Of a stretch of 64,000 nucleotides of DNA, positions 11,145-21,857 are shown in pieces; position 1 is the stretch's first letter, and each line of letters starts with the position of its first letter. The stretch comes from Typhlomys cinereus (lineage: Eukaryota > Chordata > Mammalia > Rodentia > Platacanthomyidae), in assembly GCA_023101885.1 (NCBI GenBank), contig JALPQD010000044.1:8895565-8959564 (forward strand), read 5' to 3'. Below the pieces are notes generated by a model. It did not search any database. It had not been told where the DNA came from and worked only from the letters and a program-made list of their open reading frames with translations. A program made the position numbers and the translations under genes.

Positions 11145-11295
11145 GACTGGTGCCCCATGTGAGGCAAACCTCAACTCGCTGGAGGACAGTTGGTCTTTCG
11201 GGTGAGTGTACCCCCATAAATTATAGGGCAGTCCTCGACCCGGGCTGATCCAGCCCTGGACTCCTTAGGGTACTCTTAAAGAGTCGAGATTTACA
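11145..11295 (+). other. ERV1 leader, 5' part
   Basis: This is the untranslated leader between the primer binding site and the L1 insertion. It holds a possible splice-donor-like GGTGAGTG near 11200-11207. The sequence AAAGAGTCGAGATTTACA (11278-11295) is repeated with three differences at 18135-18152. It marks the point where the compound L1 was inserted, and the leader resumes there. Confidence 0.7.
11148..11165 (+). other. ERV1 primer binding site
   Basis: TGGTGCCCCATGTGAGGC starts 3 bases after the LTR end (spacer GAC). It resembles a lysine-tRNA (Lys1,2 class) complementary site with several mismatches, which fits betaretrovirus-like elements. The tRNA assignment is an inference from general knowledge. 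ERV2 has almost the same 18-mer in the same position (44638-44655, minus strand). Confidence 0.75.
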
Positions 11296-11814
11296 CCTAG
11301 AACTAGGCCAGACTAATCTCTCCCCATCCTGAAGCTCAGAGACATTTGCGGAAGAAGGGGCGGTAAGATTGTAAAAGCAAAAGGATGGGAGGAGCAATGA
11401 TTTGCAAGATACTCCACACAAGTTAGGGCCGAAGCAATCATAATAGGACTTTGCATGCCCAGCGCAATGTCCAACACACTATTGACCTCACAAAGTCTAG
11501 CATCTGCTAAAGGCACCAAGATCCTTGGAGGCAAGGGATTGACAGCCACAGTAGTGTTCCTATGCTTAAGGGGAACACGGGAAAGGGTTCAGGGAAATGC
11601 CACTGGGTCCTTGTACGTCACCAGAAAGGAGGGCCCAGAGGAGAGTCAGGCATGCACAAGAAAGGACTCGCTGGGAATTGGGGGGGGGGCACTGGGGTAT
11701 AGAGAGGGAAGGGTGAGGGGAGAGGGAGCAGGGGGTTCGGGGGGAGGAGGAGGGAGGGAGGGAACTGGTGTACCTATTAAGTTTGTATGAGCGGAAATAA
11801 TAATAAAAAATGTA
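11296..11814 (+). mobile_element. 5'-truncated L1 tail (3' UTR only)
   Basis: This matches the last ~520 bp of the L1 3' UTR (compare 17540-18075): CCTAGAACTAGGCCAG, the GGGGCGGTAAGATTGTAA region, the purine-rich tract at about 11680-11765 and the terminal AATAATAATAAAAAATGTA. It has no long A-tail of its own and is joined directly to the GC-rich 5' end of the next L1. The pair is flanked by one shared outer target duplication (11278-11295 / 18135-18152). Confidence 0.85.
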
Positions 11815-12239
11815 GCCCCTTCCCCTCCACTCCACCGCCCGGGACGCACGCGCGCGGTCCAGCAGGGCCTCACTGCGCCACGACCCAGGTAAGATCGGTC
11901 CCCGCGCGCCCTCAGAGCCCCAGGCCGCCCGAGTGGACCCAGCTCCCCCCGCCATCCAGCCGGAGCAGCGCGCGGGCAGGGCCTGGGAGGAGGAGAGGTC
12001 ACCCCCTCTGCGCCCGGCCCCACCCTCGGGTGGCCCGGGTTTAAATAGTGCCCCGCCGACCCCCCATCCCCCCTTCCCCTCCACTCCAGCACCCGGGACG
12101 CGCGCACGGTCCAGCCAGGCCTCACCCCGCCGCGACCCAGGTAAGATCGGTCCCCACCTAACCCCAGAGCCCCAGGCCAAATAATTCAGTTTAGTGAAAA
12201 ACGCACAAAAATTAAAAGATCTTAAGAGTTAAACCAACA
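11815..12239 (+). promoter_or_regulatory. L1 5' UTR promoter, GC-rich tandem monomers
   Basis: About 1.7 copies of a GC- and CpG-rich unit start TTCCCCTCCACTCC at 11820 and again at 12074 (period about 254). Each copy includes GACCCAGGTAAGATCGGTCCC, and the full one has TTAAATAG at 12041-12048. Rodent L1s are known to use 5' monomers as internal promoters, and this block occupies that position directly before ORF1. The same TTAAATAG-containing unit is present, reversed, at 61500-62044. Confidence 0.82.
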
Positions 12240-13303
12240 ATGCCAAAGTCTAAGTGCAAATCCATGAGACACAACACTCAAGTAAACAAATCTCCCACTG
12301 AAGACATTGATCCCATAATGTTAGACTCCAACCAGAACAAACCCATGGAAAATGGCCAAGAAAGCCTGACCCAGGATAACGACCTTCAAAATATGATCAT
12401 TACCATGTTCAATACTATGAAAGAGGAAATCAGGGAGGAATTAAATAATCGAATCAATCGCTTTGAGGAGGAACACAACAGACACATGGAGGAGTTGAGA
12501 AAAACAGTGCAAGAATCAAAAACTGGCATAGAGCAGTTAAAGCAGACTCAAGCAGAGTTTAAAACTGAGCTAAAAGACAAGTTATCTTCAACCCAGAACT
12601 CCACAGAGAGTCTTATCAGCAGAACTAACGAAGCAGAAAACAGAATTTCAGATTAGAAGATAAAGTGGGAGTATTAACCAGCTCAATGGAAGAGATTGTT
12701 AAAGCCAAAAAGATGCTTGAGAGAAATATCCAGGATATATGGGACACCCTGAAAAAGCCCAACGTGCGTATTCATGGAACACCAGAGCAAGAATCTCAAA
12801 ATACCACCCCTGAGGAAATTTTCCAAACGATCATCAAGGAAAACTTTCCTAATCTAAAAAAAGAGAGGCCCATCCATATACAAGAGGCATTCCGCACCCC
12901 GAACAGATATGACCAAAACAGAAGCTCCCCACGGCAAATAATAGTCAAAACACTCCACATTCAAGATAAAGAACTGGTGCTGAGAGCTTCAAGGGAGAAA
13001 AAACAAGTCACTTTTAAAGGTAAACCTATTAAAATAACAAATGACTTCTCAGTCGAAACAGTAAAAGCAAGAAGAGCTTGGAGAGATATACTTCAAGTAT
13101 TGAATGAGCAAAAATGTCAACCCAGGCTGATTTACCCTGCAAAACTATCTGTCATGATCGAGGAAGAAAGAAAAATCTTCCAGCACAAAGACAACTTGAA
13201 GGGATACATGTCCACCAAACCAGGCCTTCAAAAACTGCTAGAAATGATACTCAAGCGTGAAGAAAACAACAGGCATATCCAGGAGAGCAGAAGGCAAGTA
13301 TAA
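12240..13303 (+). pseudogene. L1 ORF1 (RNA-binding chaperone), frameshifted
   Basis: In a working element ORF1p is a trimeric coiled-coil protein that coats L1 RNA. The N-terminal part (12240-12656, 138 codons, MPKSKCKSMR start) contains most of the coiled coil. A one-base loss near 12650 ends that frame at a TAG. The RRM and C-terminal domain continue in another frame (12665-13303), with the landmarks ARRAWRDIL and YPAKLSVM. Apart from the shift, the length matches the intact 354-codon ORF1 at 28013. Confidence 0.92.
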
Positions 13304-13353
13304 CACCATTAAAAGCGAAGCAATATACTTATAAAAACTACTAAACATAATAA

Positions 13354-16300
13354 ATGTCTGGAATCAAAAATAGTTTCATCATTATAACACTAAATGTTGA
13401 TGGAATTAACTCACCGATCAAGAGACACAGATTACAAACTTGGATTAAAAATCACAATCCATCAATCTGCTGCCTGCAGGAAACCCATCTCACCACAAAA
13501 GATAAGCACGCTCTAAAATAAAAGGCTGGTCAACAATTCTACAAGCAAATGGAAGCAGAAAACAGGCAGGGGTAGCCATTATGCTATCAGACAAAGTGGA
13601 CTTCAAACCAAAGAAAATTATAAGAGACACGGATGGATACTACATTTTAGTCACAGGTACAATTCACCAGGAAGACTTCACAATACTGAACATATATGCA
13701 CCCAATACGGGCCCCTCCACATTCATTAACAAAACTCTACAGCGTCTAAAGCAAGAAATAAACCCCCAAACGATAATTCTTGGGGACTTCAACACCGCAC
13801 TCTCAACATGGGATAGATCGAGAGGTCAAAAGCTTAATACAGACACTTTGGACCTTAATCAAACCCTTAAAGAAATGGACCTTACAGATCTCTATCGAAC
13901 TTTTCACCCACGTACCAAAGAATACACATTTTTCTCAGCAGCACACGGAACTTTCTCCAAAATAGATCACATACTGGACCACAAAACGAATCTACACATG
14001 TACGAAAAAGTTGAAATTCTAACCTATGCCCTGTCAGACCACCATGGCCTAAAGCTGGACATCCACAACACAACAAACAAGAGAAAATACACTAACTCCT
14101 GGAAACTTAACAATATGATGCTGAATGAGAACTGGATTCAGGAAGAAATTAAAAAGGAAATTCAAGATTTCCTGAAAGTGAACGATAATGAAAATACAAC
14201 TTACCAAAATCTCTGGGACACAATGAAAGCTGTTCTAAGAGGTAAGTTCATAGCTCTTAATGCCTACATCAAAAAAATGGAAACATCAGAAATAAACAAC
14301 TTAACAATGCAGCTTAAAGCTTTAGAGAAACTAGAGCAATCTGATCCCAAAAGTAGTAGAAGAAAGGAGATTAGCAAAATAAGGGGAGAAATATCTGAAA
14401 TCGAGATTAAGAAAATCATAGGAAAAATCCACCAGTCAAAAAGCTGGTTCTTTGAAAAAATCAATAAGATTGATACACCCCTAGCTAAATTAACCAAAAG
14501 CAGGAGAGAGAAAACCCAAATTAACAAAATCAGAAATGAACATGGAGTTATCACTACTGATACCCAAGAAATCCAGAGAATTATAACATCATATTTCCAA
14601 AACTTATACTCTGTGAAGTTTGACAACACAAAAGAGATGGATGAATTTCTAAGTAAACACAACTTACCTAAATTGAATCAGGAAGTTGTGAATTATTTAA
14701 ATAGTCCTATAACAGATAAGGAAACCGAAGAAGTAATCTCAAATCTTTCCACCAAAAAATGTCCTGGACCAGATGGATTCAGCACAGCATTCTACCAGAC
14801 ATTTAAGGAGTCAATAACACCAATACTCCTTAAACTGTTCCATCAAATAGCAAAGGAAGGAATGCTACCAAATCCTTCTATGAAGCTAATATCGTCTTAA
14901 TCCCAAAACCTAATAAAGATTCACTTAAAAAAGAAAACTATAGGCCGATCTCTCTGATGAACACAGAAGCAAAGATTCTCAACAAAGTCTTAGCGAATCG
15001 GATTCAAAAACATATTAAAAAGATCATTCATGGGGACCAAGTAGGCTTCATCCCTGGCACACAAGGTTGGTTCAACATACGCAAATCAATAAATGTAATT
15101 CAATCATGTAAAACATGGAAGGAACCTTTATCAATATAATAAAAGCTGTATACAACAAGCCCACAGCAAGGATTATGCTCAATGGGGAACAATTGGAAGC
15201 ATTCCCACTTCGATCAGGAACTAGACAAGGCTGTCCACTCTCACCACTTCTATTCAATATTGTACTTGAAGTCTTAGCTGAAGCCATAAGACAAGAAAGG
15301 GACATAAAGGGATTCAAATCGGCAAGGAAGAAGTCAAGCTATCCCTATTTGCAGATGACATGATCTTATACCTGAGTGATCCCAAAAACTCCACCAGGAA
15401 GCTCCTGGAACTAATTGAGAAGTTCAGCAGGGTGGCAGGATACAAAATAAATGTGCAAAAATCAGAGGCCTTCCTATATGCCCAGAATGAAAGAAGTGAA
15501 AAAGCCTTGAGAGAAACAATTCCATTTACTGTAGCCCCTAAAAAAATGAAATACCTTGGTATAAACCTACCCAAGGATGTAAAAGACCTTTACAATGAAA
15601 ACTTTAAAACCCTAAAGAAAGAAATAGCAGAAGACACCAGAAGGTGGAAAGACATCCCTTGTTCCTGGATTGGCAGAATCAACATTGTAAAAATGACCAT
15701 CCTACCAAAGGCAATATACAGATTCAATGCTATACCAATCAAAATCCCAAAGCAATTCTTCAAAGAAGTTGACCAAACAATCTCAAAGTTCATATGGAGG
15801 TACAAAAGACCCAGGATAGCAAAGAAAATCCTGAGTAACAAAAACACTAAGTCTATACTACAAATCCATAGTTATAAAGACAGCCTGGTACTGGCTCCAA
15901 AATAGACACACAGATCAATGGATAAGGATTGAAGACCCAGATATAAGCACACAAATTACAGCCATTTGGTCTTTGACAAAGGGGCCCAAAAAATCCAATG
16001 GAAAAAGAACAGCATCTTCAACAAATGGTGCTGGCAAAACTGGATCTCCACATGCAGAAGATTAAAGCTTGAACCGTACTTGTCACCATGTACAAGACTT
16101 AATTCCAAATGGATCAAGGACCTTGATATAAGGCCAGAGACTATAAAAACCATAGTTGAAAGGATAGGGAACTCCCTCGAGCTGATTGAACTAGGCCAAC
16201 ATTTCCTAAACAGACATCCAATGGCACAGTCACTGCTACCAACTCTCAACAGTTGGGATCTTGTGAAATTAAAGAGCTTCTGTTCAGATAAAGAGATTGT

Positions 16301-17048
16301 CACATGAGCTCAAAGGCAACTCACAGAATGGGAGAAAATCTTCACTAACCACACATCTGATAGAACTCCGCTTTCCAGAGTGCACAAAGAACTTAGAAAA
16401 CTAAACACCAAGGAAACCAATGGCCCAATTAAAAAATGGGCCCTGGAACTTAAAAGAAACTTTACCAGGGATGAAATTAAAATGTCTAACAAATATCTTA
16501 AAAAATGCTCCACTTCCTTAGCCATCAGGGAAATGCAAATCAAAACTTCCCTGAGATATCATCTCACCCCAGTCAGGATGGCAAAAATCCACAATACAAA
16601 CAATGACAAATGCTGGAGAGGATGTGGAGAGAGGGGAACTCTCCTACATTGCTGGTGGGAATGCAGGCTCATACAGCCACTCTGGCAAGCTGTCTGGAGA
16701 TTCTTAAAGAAATTAAAGATTGAAATGCCATATGACCCTGCGATTCCACTTTTGGGAATAATCCCCCATACAGCAGAGGTTCACCTCGATAGCACAAGCA
16801 CGACCATGTTCATAGCAGCACTGTTTACAATAGCAAAGTCATGGAATCAACCCAAATGTCCAACAGTTGACAAGTGGATAAGGAAACTGTGGTACATCTA
16901 TACAATGGAGTACTACTCAGCCATCAAAAATGATGAATTACTGGAATTTGCCAGGAAATGGATGTCATTAGAAACAATTATATTAAGTGAAGTATCCCAG
17001 ACCCAGAAAATTAAGCACCGTATGTACTCCCTAATAGGTGGCTCCTAG
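13354..17048 (+). pseudogene. L1 ORF2 (endonuclease/reverse transcriptase), multiply broken
   Basis: The start MSGIKNSF is at 13354. Endonuclease landmarks CLQETHL, ILGDFNT and ALSDHHGL are present, and the 439-codon frame 13581-14900 holds most of the EN and linker region. The RT region is shattered. There is an early shift/stop near 13520, a shift near 14880, and a deletion of about 110 bp near 15110. Further breaks are a shift near 15316 just before FADDM, a small deletion near 15850 and a TGA near 16305. The C-terminal cysteine-rich domain is open (16380-17048), ending at TAG 17046-17048. No active protein is expected. Confidence 0.92.
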
Positions 17049-18134
17049 TACCAAACCCACCCAGCCCACTTAGAGACAGTAATTGCAAGGATTATGAACA
17101 GGAGGGATGGGGTAGGAGGGTCACACCAGAAACAAAGAGAGAAGGGACCATGTTACAGCAGAGAAAATAGGCCTCCATCAAGGACTCAAATAAGTAATGA
17201 GACATCTGATTAAGTTCACAGACTTTTGTTCCTGATCATTTACTACTGAGGGGGTATGATCTCTCCAGAAGAGGAGGGCATATAGTCTGGCAGATAAAAA
17301 GTAACCGTTATGCAAATTGGTGATAGACCCCTCCCCACTGTGGTTTCCCACTTTTATTATATCTACCTTTGAATGTGCTTTTATCACAAGACTCTAGTTT
17401 AACAGCTTTTTGTCTCTGGCCAGGGGGTAACATACAATGCCCACCAGGATGGAGTGAAGGGCATTGCAGGAGCAGCAAAACTGCAAAAGAAAATCAACAA
17501 ACCACAATCCAGAACTTCAGAGACTCTATATCAACCACCTAGAACTAGGCCAGCTTAATCTCTCCCCATCCTGAAGCTCAGGGAGATTTGTGGAAGAGGG
17601 GGCGGTAAGAGTGTAAGAGCAAAAGGATGGGAGGAGCAATGATATGTAAGTTACTCCATACAAGTTAGGGCTGAAACAATCATAATTGGACTTTACATGC
17701 CCTGCGCATTGTCCAACACACTATTGACCTCACAAAGTCCAGCATCTGCTAAAGGCACCAAGATGTTTGGAGGCAAGGGATTGGCAGACACAGCAGTGTT
17801 CCTATACCTAAGGGGAACACGGGATAGTGTTTAGGGAAAGGCCACTGGGTCCTTGTACGTCATCGGAGAGGAGGGCCCAGAGGAATATCAGGCATGCACA
17901 AGAAAGGACTCTCTGGGAATTGGGGCGGGAGGCACTGGGGGATGGGAAGGGAGGGGGGGTGGGGAGGAGGAGCAGGGGATACGGGGGGGGGGGGAGGAGG
18001 AGCAGGGGTACGGGGGGAGGAGGAGGGAGGGAGGGAACTGGTGTACCTATTAAGTTTGTATGAGCTGAAATAATAATAAAAAATGTATTAAATAAATAAA
18101 TAAATAAATACTGAGGCGCCAAAAAAAAAAAAAA
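17049..18134 (+). other. L1 3' UTR and tail
   Basis: This is a typical young-type 3' UTR with the GGGGCGGTAAGA motif, a very G-rich purine tract (17925-18040, including a run of about 11 G near 17985) and AATAATAATAAAAAATG. It is followed by (AAAT)n at about 18083-18109, the short non-A string CTGAGGCGCC (about 18110-18119) and a run of 17 A. The CTGAGGCGCC string between two A-rich tails could be a tiny 3' transduction or a tail repair scar. Confidence 0.8.
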
Positions 18135-18236
18135 AAAGAGCCGAGGTTTAAACCTCACTGACAATCAGGCACAGCAATCATGGTCCTGCTTACTTAAAGT
18201 GGCTCCTTCGCTGCCTGAGAGGCTGTCCCAATATCT

Positions 18237-19934
18237 TTGACTGGGACACTGTGGGATAGAATAGAGAATTTGATTAGGAGAGCTCAAATAGAGAAAGGGG
18301 AAATTCCTCCTTTGGGGGTCATCCTGACTGTTTCTGCCTTAAAGGGCTGTTTCCCACCCAGACACCCGAGAGGGAAGAAGGAAGCTCGGGCCCCTAGTGA
18401 GAACAAAGACGAGACAGAAACAAAGCCAAAGCTCAATTCTAGCCCGAGCTCTCCCCGCCAATCTGACTCTCTTTACCCCTCCCTAGATCCTTTCCAAAGC
18501 ACCCACTGGCTCTCAAAAGGAACGCCTCCTTCAGACACTCCCCCTTCCTCCTCAACTAATCCTTTTTATCACCCCCTGTGCCTCCACCCTATCCACCTCC
18601 CTCTGTGCGTCAAACGGCAGAGCTCTTTCCTGTTAATATTAACCCCAGCGGCAACCGTCCTGCTGCCTGGTACCCATGGGCCTCTGCTGACTTAAAAGAG
18701 CTGAAAAAAGCCACGGCGGAAGACGGACATAACTCTCCCTGGGCGGAAACCATACTGCGCAGGCTTGCTCACCAGCCCTGTACAGCCCAAGATTGGACCG
18801 ACCTAGCAAAAGCCTTTCTTCCAGGGGCACTCTTTATTAAGTGGAGTGCATTCTACCAAGATGAATGTAGGGAACAGGGGTGGAGAAATCAGGAAGCTAA
18901 CCCTGTAATTCCCATTACTTATCCTATGCTTGCTGGATTTGATGCCCAACATTTTACCGGGGCTCAGCAGGCTGCTATTTCTGCTCCTTACCGGGACCAG
19001 GTGAGAACTGCAGGTACCAATGCCTGGAAGAGGCTAGATGATGTCCCCACTGAGTCCCCCATTTCTGGGCTGACTCAAAAGCCCACAGAAGACCTTGCTT
19101 CCATTCATTGAGAGAGTAGAAAAGAGTATAGCTCGCAAGGTACCCCCTGGACCCCTCAGGGAACAATTCCAACGGTCCCTAGTTTGGGACGGCACGAATC
19201 AGGAACACAAGATGGCTTGTGCTGGCCTAAAAGATAAAAATATGGCAAGGTGGATTGTGGCCACCAGAGATATTGGCACCACATCACACACAGCCCGAGC
19301 TAACACCAGGGCCATGGCTGCCGAACTGTGCTCGGCTAGGGAAGCGGACAGGCAGGAATCTATTGACACCCTAGTGTGTGCCCTTCAGCAAGTTCTTCCC
19401 AGAAAAGGAGGGGGAAACTGCTTTGGCTATGGATGAGAAGGTCATTTTAAAAGAGAGCGCCGGGGCTGGAGAGGTGGCTCAGCGGTTAAGCCTCCGCCTT
19501 GCAGGTGGAAGGTCCTGAGTTCGGATCCCAGATCCCACGTATAGATGCCAGGCAGAAGCGGGGACGGCCTGCGCTTCTGGCCCTGGTAGGGCGGAGCCTG
19601 TGAATCCCGGGGCAGAAGGAGGTGGAGGCGTTCATGGTGGTTCGTGAATTCGTCCGTGGTTCTACACAAACACAGACACACACACACACAGACACACACA
19701 CGCGCGGGCACATACAAACGCACATGTGCACAGTTGAATAAATAATAATAATAATAAAAAATTAAAAAAAAAAGAGAGCGCCCGCTCAAAACAAAAGCCC
19801 CTCACGAGGAGAGTCCTCAAACCCCATGCCCAAGATGTAGGAAGGGATTTCATTGGGCCAAAGACTGCAGATCTAAAGTGAATATTCAGGGGAAGCCTTT
19901 AAACTCCCTCCAGGGCCGGCCCCAGCCCCGTTAA
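18237..19934 (+). pseudogene. gag: ERV1 gag remnant (matrix-capsid-nucleocapsid)
   Basis: Gag is the structural polyprotein. Three frames carry it: a proline/serine-rich matrix/linker part (18237-18695), a capsid part (18578-19111) and the capsid C-terminal part (19095-19436). The nucleocapsid has two CCHC zinc knuckles. The first (from 19419) is damaged, with a Tyr codon in place of the second Cys and an in-frame TGA, and it is then cut by the SINE. The second is intact: CPRCRKGFHWAKDC, 19827-19868. The frame closes at TAA 19932-19934. Capsid similarity and the two knuckles point to a betaretrovirus-like gag. The exact start was not found, because the region before 18237 is degenerate. Confidence 0.87.
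19449..19782 (+). mobile_element. tRNA-derived (B2-like) SINE, copy 2, inside gag
   Basis: The SINE body is 19462-19769. It has the A-box-like TGGCTCAGCGGTTAAG, the B-box-like GAGTTCGGATCCC, a CA-rich run and an AT-rich end (AATAATAATAATAAAAAATT). A perfect 13-bp target duplication, AAAAGAGAGCGCC, flanks it at 19449-19461 and 19770-19782. It sits between the two nucleocapsid zinc knuckles and so came after ERV1 integration. Confidence 0.96.
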
Positions 19935-19969
19935 ATAAGGGGAAGCGAGCCGTCAGAGCTCATTGGACA

Positions 19970-20170
19970 GTGCTCCTAGTCCCAGGGCTGAGACCTAAGC
20001 TGTCCCTCACCTTTGGCGGGAAAGGCTTCAAGTTTCTCATTGACACAGGGGCTGACCAAAAGGTCATAAGGAAAGAAGTGCTCTCATCCTGGCAGCTGGT
20101 CCCGGGCCCTGCTTTGTTGGGTGTGGGTGGACAATCTACGTCCTGGGAGACTGCTGACTACCAACCCTGA
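19970..20170 (+). pseudogene. pro: ERV1 pro remnant (retroviral aspartic protease)
   Basis: The protease matures the viral polyproteins. The catalytic signature LIDTGAD is at 20036-20056, within a frame of 66 codons. The flap and the second conserved half (GLY-rich end) are missing or disrupted. The frame ends at 20170, and RT sequence follows within about 100 bp, shorter than a normal pro-pol spacing, so part is deleted. I see no recognisable dUTPase region. Confidence 0.85.
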
Positions 20171-20208
20171 TCTGATCCCCACGGGAGCCATGGAGAGGTG
20201 ACCCCCTA

Positions 20209-20880
20209 GTGGTGTCTGGCTTAACTGCTAATATTCTTGGTGATGCCGAGGCCTATATTACAACTGATCATAAGAGTTTTTATGAGGATGTACTTGATCA
20301 TGAAGAGTATGAGCAGCAATTTGAGGCCAGCAGAGTTATTCCTAAAGATTATTATTTGACTATTATTGACATGAAAGATTGTTTCTTCTCCATTCCCCTT
20401 CACCCAGAGGATGCAGAGAAATTTGCATTCTCCATTCCCTCCATTAACTGTGGGAGCACAGATTTAAGATATGAATAGACTGGTCTACCTCAGGAAATGG
20501 CCAATAGTCCCCTGATTTGCCAATATTTTATGTCACAAGTTTTTTCATCCTTTCTTGGCTGCCCCAAAATTTTATTTTACATTTACATGGATGACATAAT
20601 TTTGGGGGCTTCCTCCCCAACGGGTCTCCAAGAATTAACTAATGAGTGCCTTACTACCCTGGAGGCCAACAAGTTCAGAGTGGCTCTTAATAAAATTCAG
20701 ACTGTTCCTCCCTTCAAGATACTGGACTCTGTACTGTCCCTCGATACAGTTTCCCCTATCAAGCCTCAGTTACATATCAAAGACTCTTATACATTGCCCC
20801 AACTACAGAAACTCCTGGGAGTAATTAATTGGATGAGGCCATGGATACCCATCACTACAGGAACTGTCTCCCTTGTTTGA
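20209..20880 (+). pseudogene. pol: ERV1 pol: reverse transcriptase remnant
   Basis: Two open frames, 20209-20478 and 20497-20880, are separated by a TAG. The first carries the palm motif region with IIDMKDCFFSIPLHP. The second carries the catalytic box YMDDI (YMDD codons at 20584-20595), followed by thumb-like sequence. The early finger region is short, suggesting a deletion between pro and RT. The YMDD form is seen in betaretrovirus-like RTs. It is inactive because of the stop and the later breaks. Confidence 0.9.
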
Positions 20881-21116
20881 TCTTTTAAAGGGTCTGGACC
20901 TCTCCTCCCAGGTGACACTCAAGCCTTATCATCGTAAGATTTTTTGAAATACTCAACGGGCAATAGACCTTTCTGCCTAAAGAGATATGACCCCAGCCTT
21001 CCCATTGTCCTTTACCTTTTTTCTGGAGAGATGTTATGTACCGCCATGTTGGGGCAAGGAGGTGATCCCTTCAATGGATACACCTCTCCATTGGAGGGGC
21101 CCCTAGAGTTTATTCT

Positions 21117-21818
21117 ATGACTGATCAAATTGCTGACTGTATTGTTAAAGGCAGAGATGCTTGCACCCAATTGTTTGGCCTGGAACCTCACTCCCTTATT
21201 GTTCCTTTTAAGCTGTCAGACTTTACTTGGCTCCAGAGAAATAATGACAGGGTTGCCTTAGCCCTTGAAGGATATTTAGGGAAAATTGATTGCCATTATG
21301 GCCCTCACAAATGGATGAGTTCATTTTCCAGGCTGAATTGGAAACCCCCTAGGCTCTTCCTACCTCAACCTAACCCTAACTTTCTTACTGTGTTTACAGA
21401 TGGGGGGTGCTTAGGAGCCTCCTTAGTGGCTTTTCCCCCTCATAAGAAGGGGCAACCATTGCTCCCCCTTAAAAGGATCACCCATGAGGTTGAGGGCTCA
21501 GCACAATTTAAAGAGCTGTTTGCAATAGTGTTAGCACTGAACACCATACCGGAGCCCTTTAATTTATTTTCAGATAGCCTTTATGTTGTTAATCTGCTGC
21601 CCAATCTAGTTGATGCCTATATTAAATTAGATTCTAATCCTATTACTCCATTAATGCTACAGGCTCAATTGCTACTCAAACAAAGACTTAACCCCATCTT
21701 CATCCAACACCTTCAGGGTCACCAAAATCTGCCTGGGTTTCTATCTGAAGGAAATGCCCTGGCAGATAAGATGGCATCTGCTTTAACTCTTCAGGAGGCG
21801 ACCAGCTTACACTGTTAA
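21117..21818 (+). pseudogene. pol: ERV1 pol: RNase H domain, frame largely intact
   Basis: This 233-codon open frame holds the RT connection and the RNase H domain. All acidic and histidine landmarks are visible in order: FTDGG (about 21394), AQFKELFAI with its Glu, FSDSLYVV, LQGHQNLPG and NALADKMA. It is thus the best-preserved enzyme domain of ERV1, but it is cut off from RT by stops between 20880 and 21116 and from integrase by a stop at 21818. Confidence 0.9.
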
Positions 21819-21857
21819 ACTCACGTTAACCGGAGAGGTCTCCATCACAAATACCCT

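Larger units (their letters stand above)
11815..18134 (+). mobile_element. Full-length L1 with repeated GC-rich promoter, defective
   Basis: It contains a 5' UTR (11815-12239), ORF1 (12240-13303), ORF2 (13354-17048), a 3' UTR and an A-rich end (about 18070-18134, with (AAAT)n and a pure A run). Both ORFs carry frameshifts and ORF2 has internal deletions, so it is not mobile. Its insertion, together with the truncated L1 in front of it, split the ERV1 leader. It is closest in type to the L1 at 57072-62044, judging by the shared monomer promoter and the similar ORF1 N-terminus. Confidence 0.93.

Noticed and set aside
11566..12180. 204- and 159-codon minus-strand frames and the CpG-rich block at 11.8-12.2 kb as a host gene with a CpG island
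   Set aside because: The block is an L1 5' UTR monomer array directly upstream of ORF1. The same units occur at 61.5-62.0 kb upstream of another ORF1, and the frames are antisense to them.
14264..14662. Hydrophobic 132-codon minus-strand frame (also at 34389, 53175 and 60558)
   Set aside because: It is antisense to a Lys-rich part of L1 ORF2. Reversing Lys/Glu-rich codons gives Leu/Phe/Ser-rich frames in every copy.
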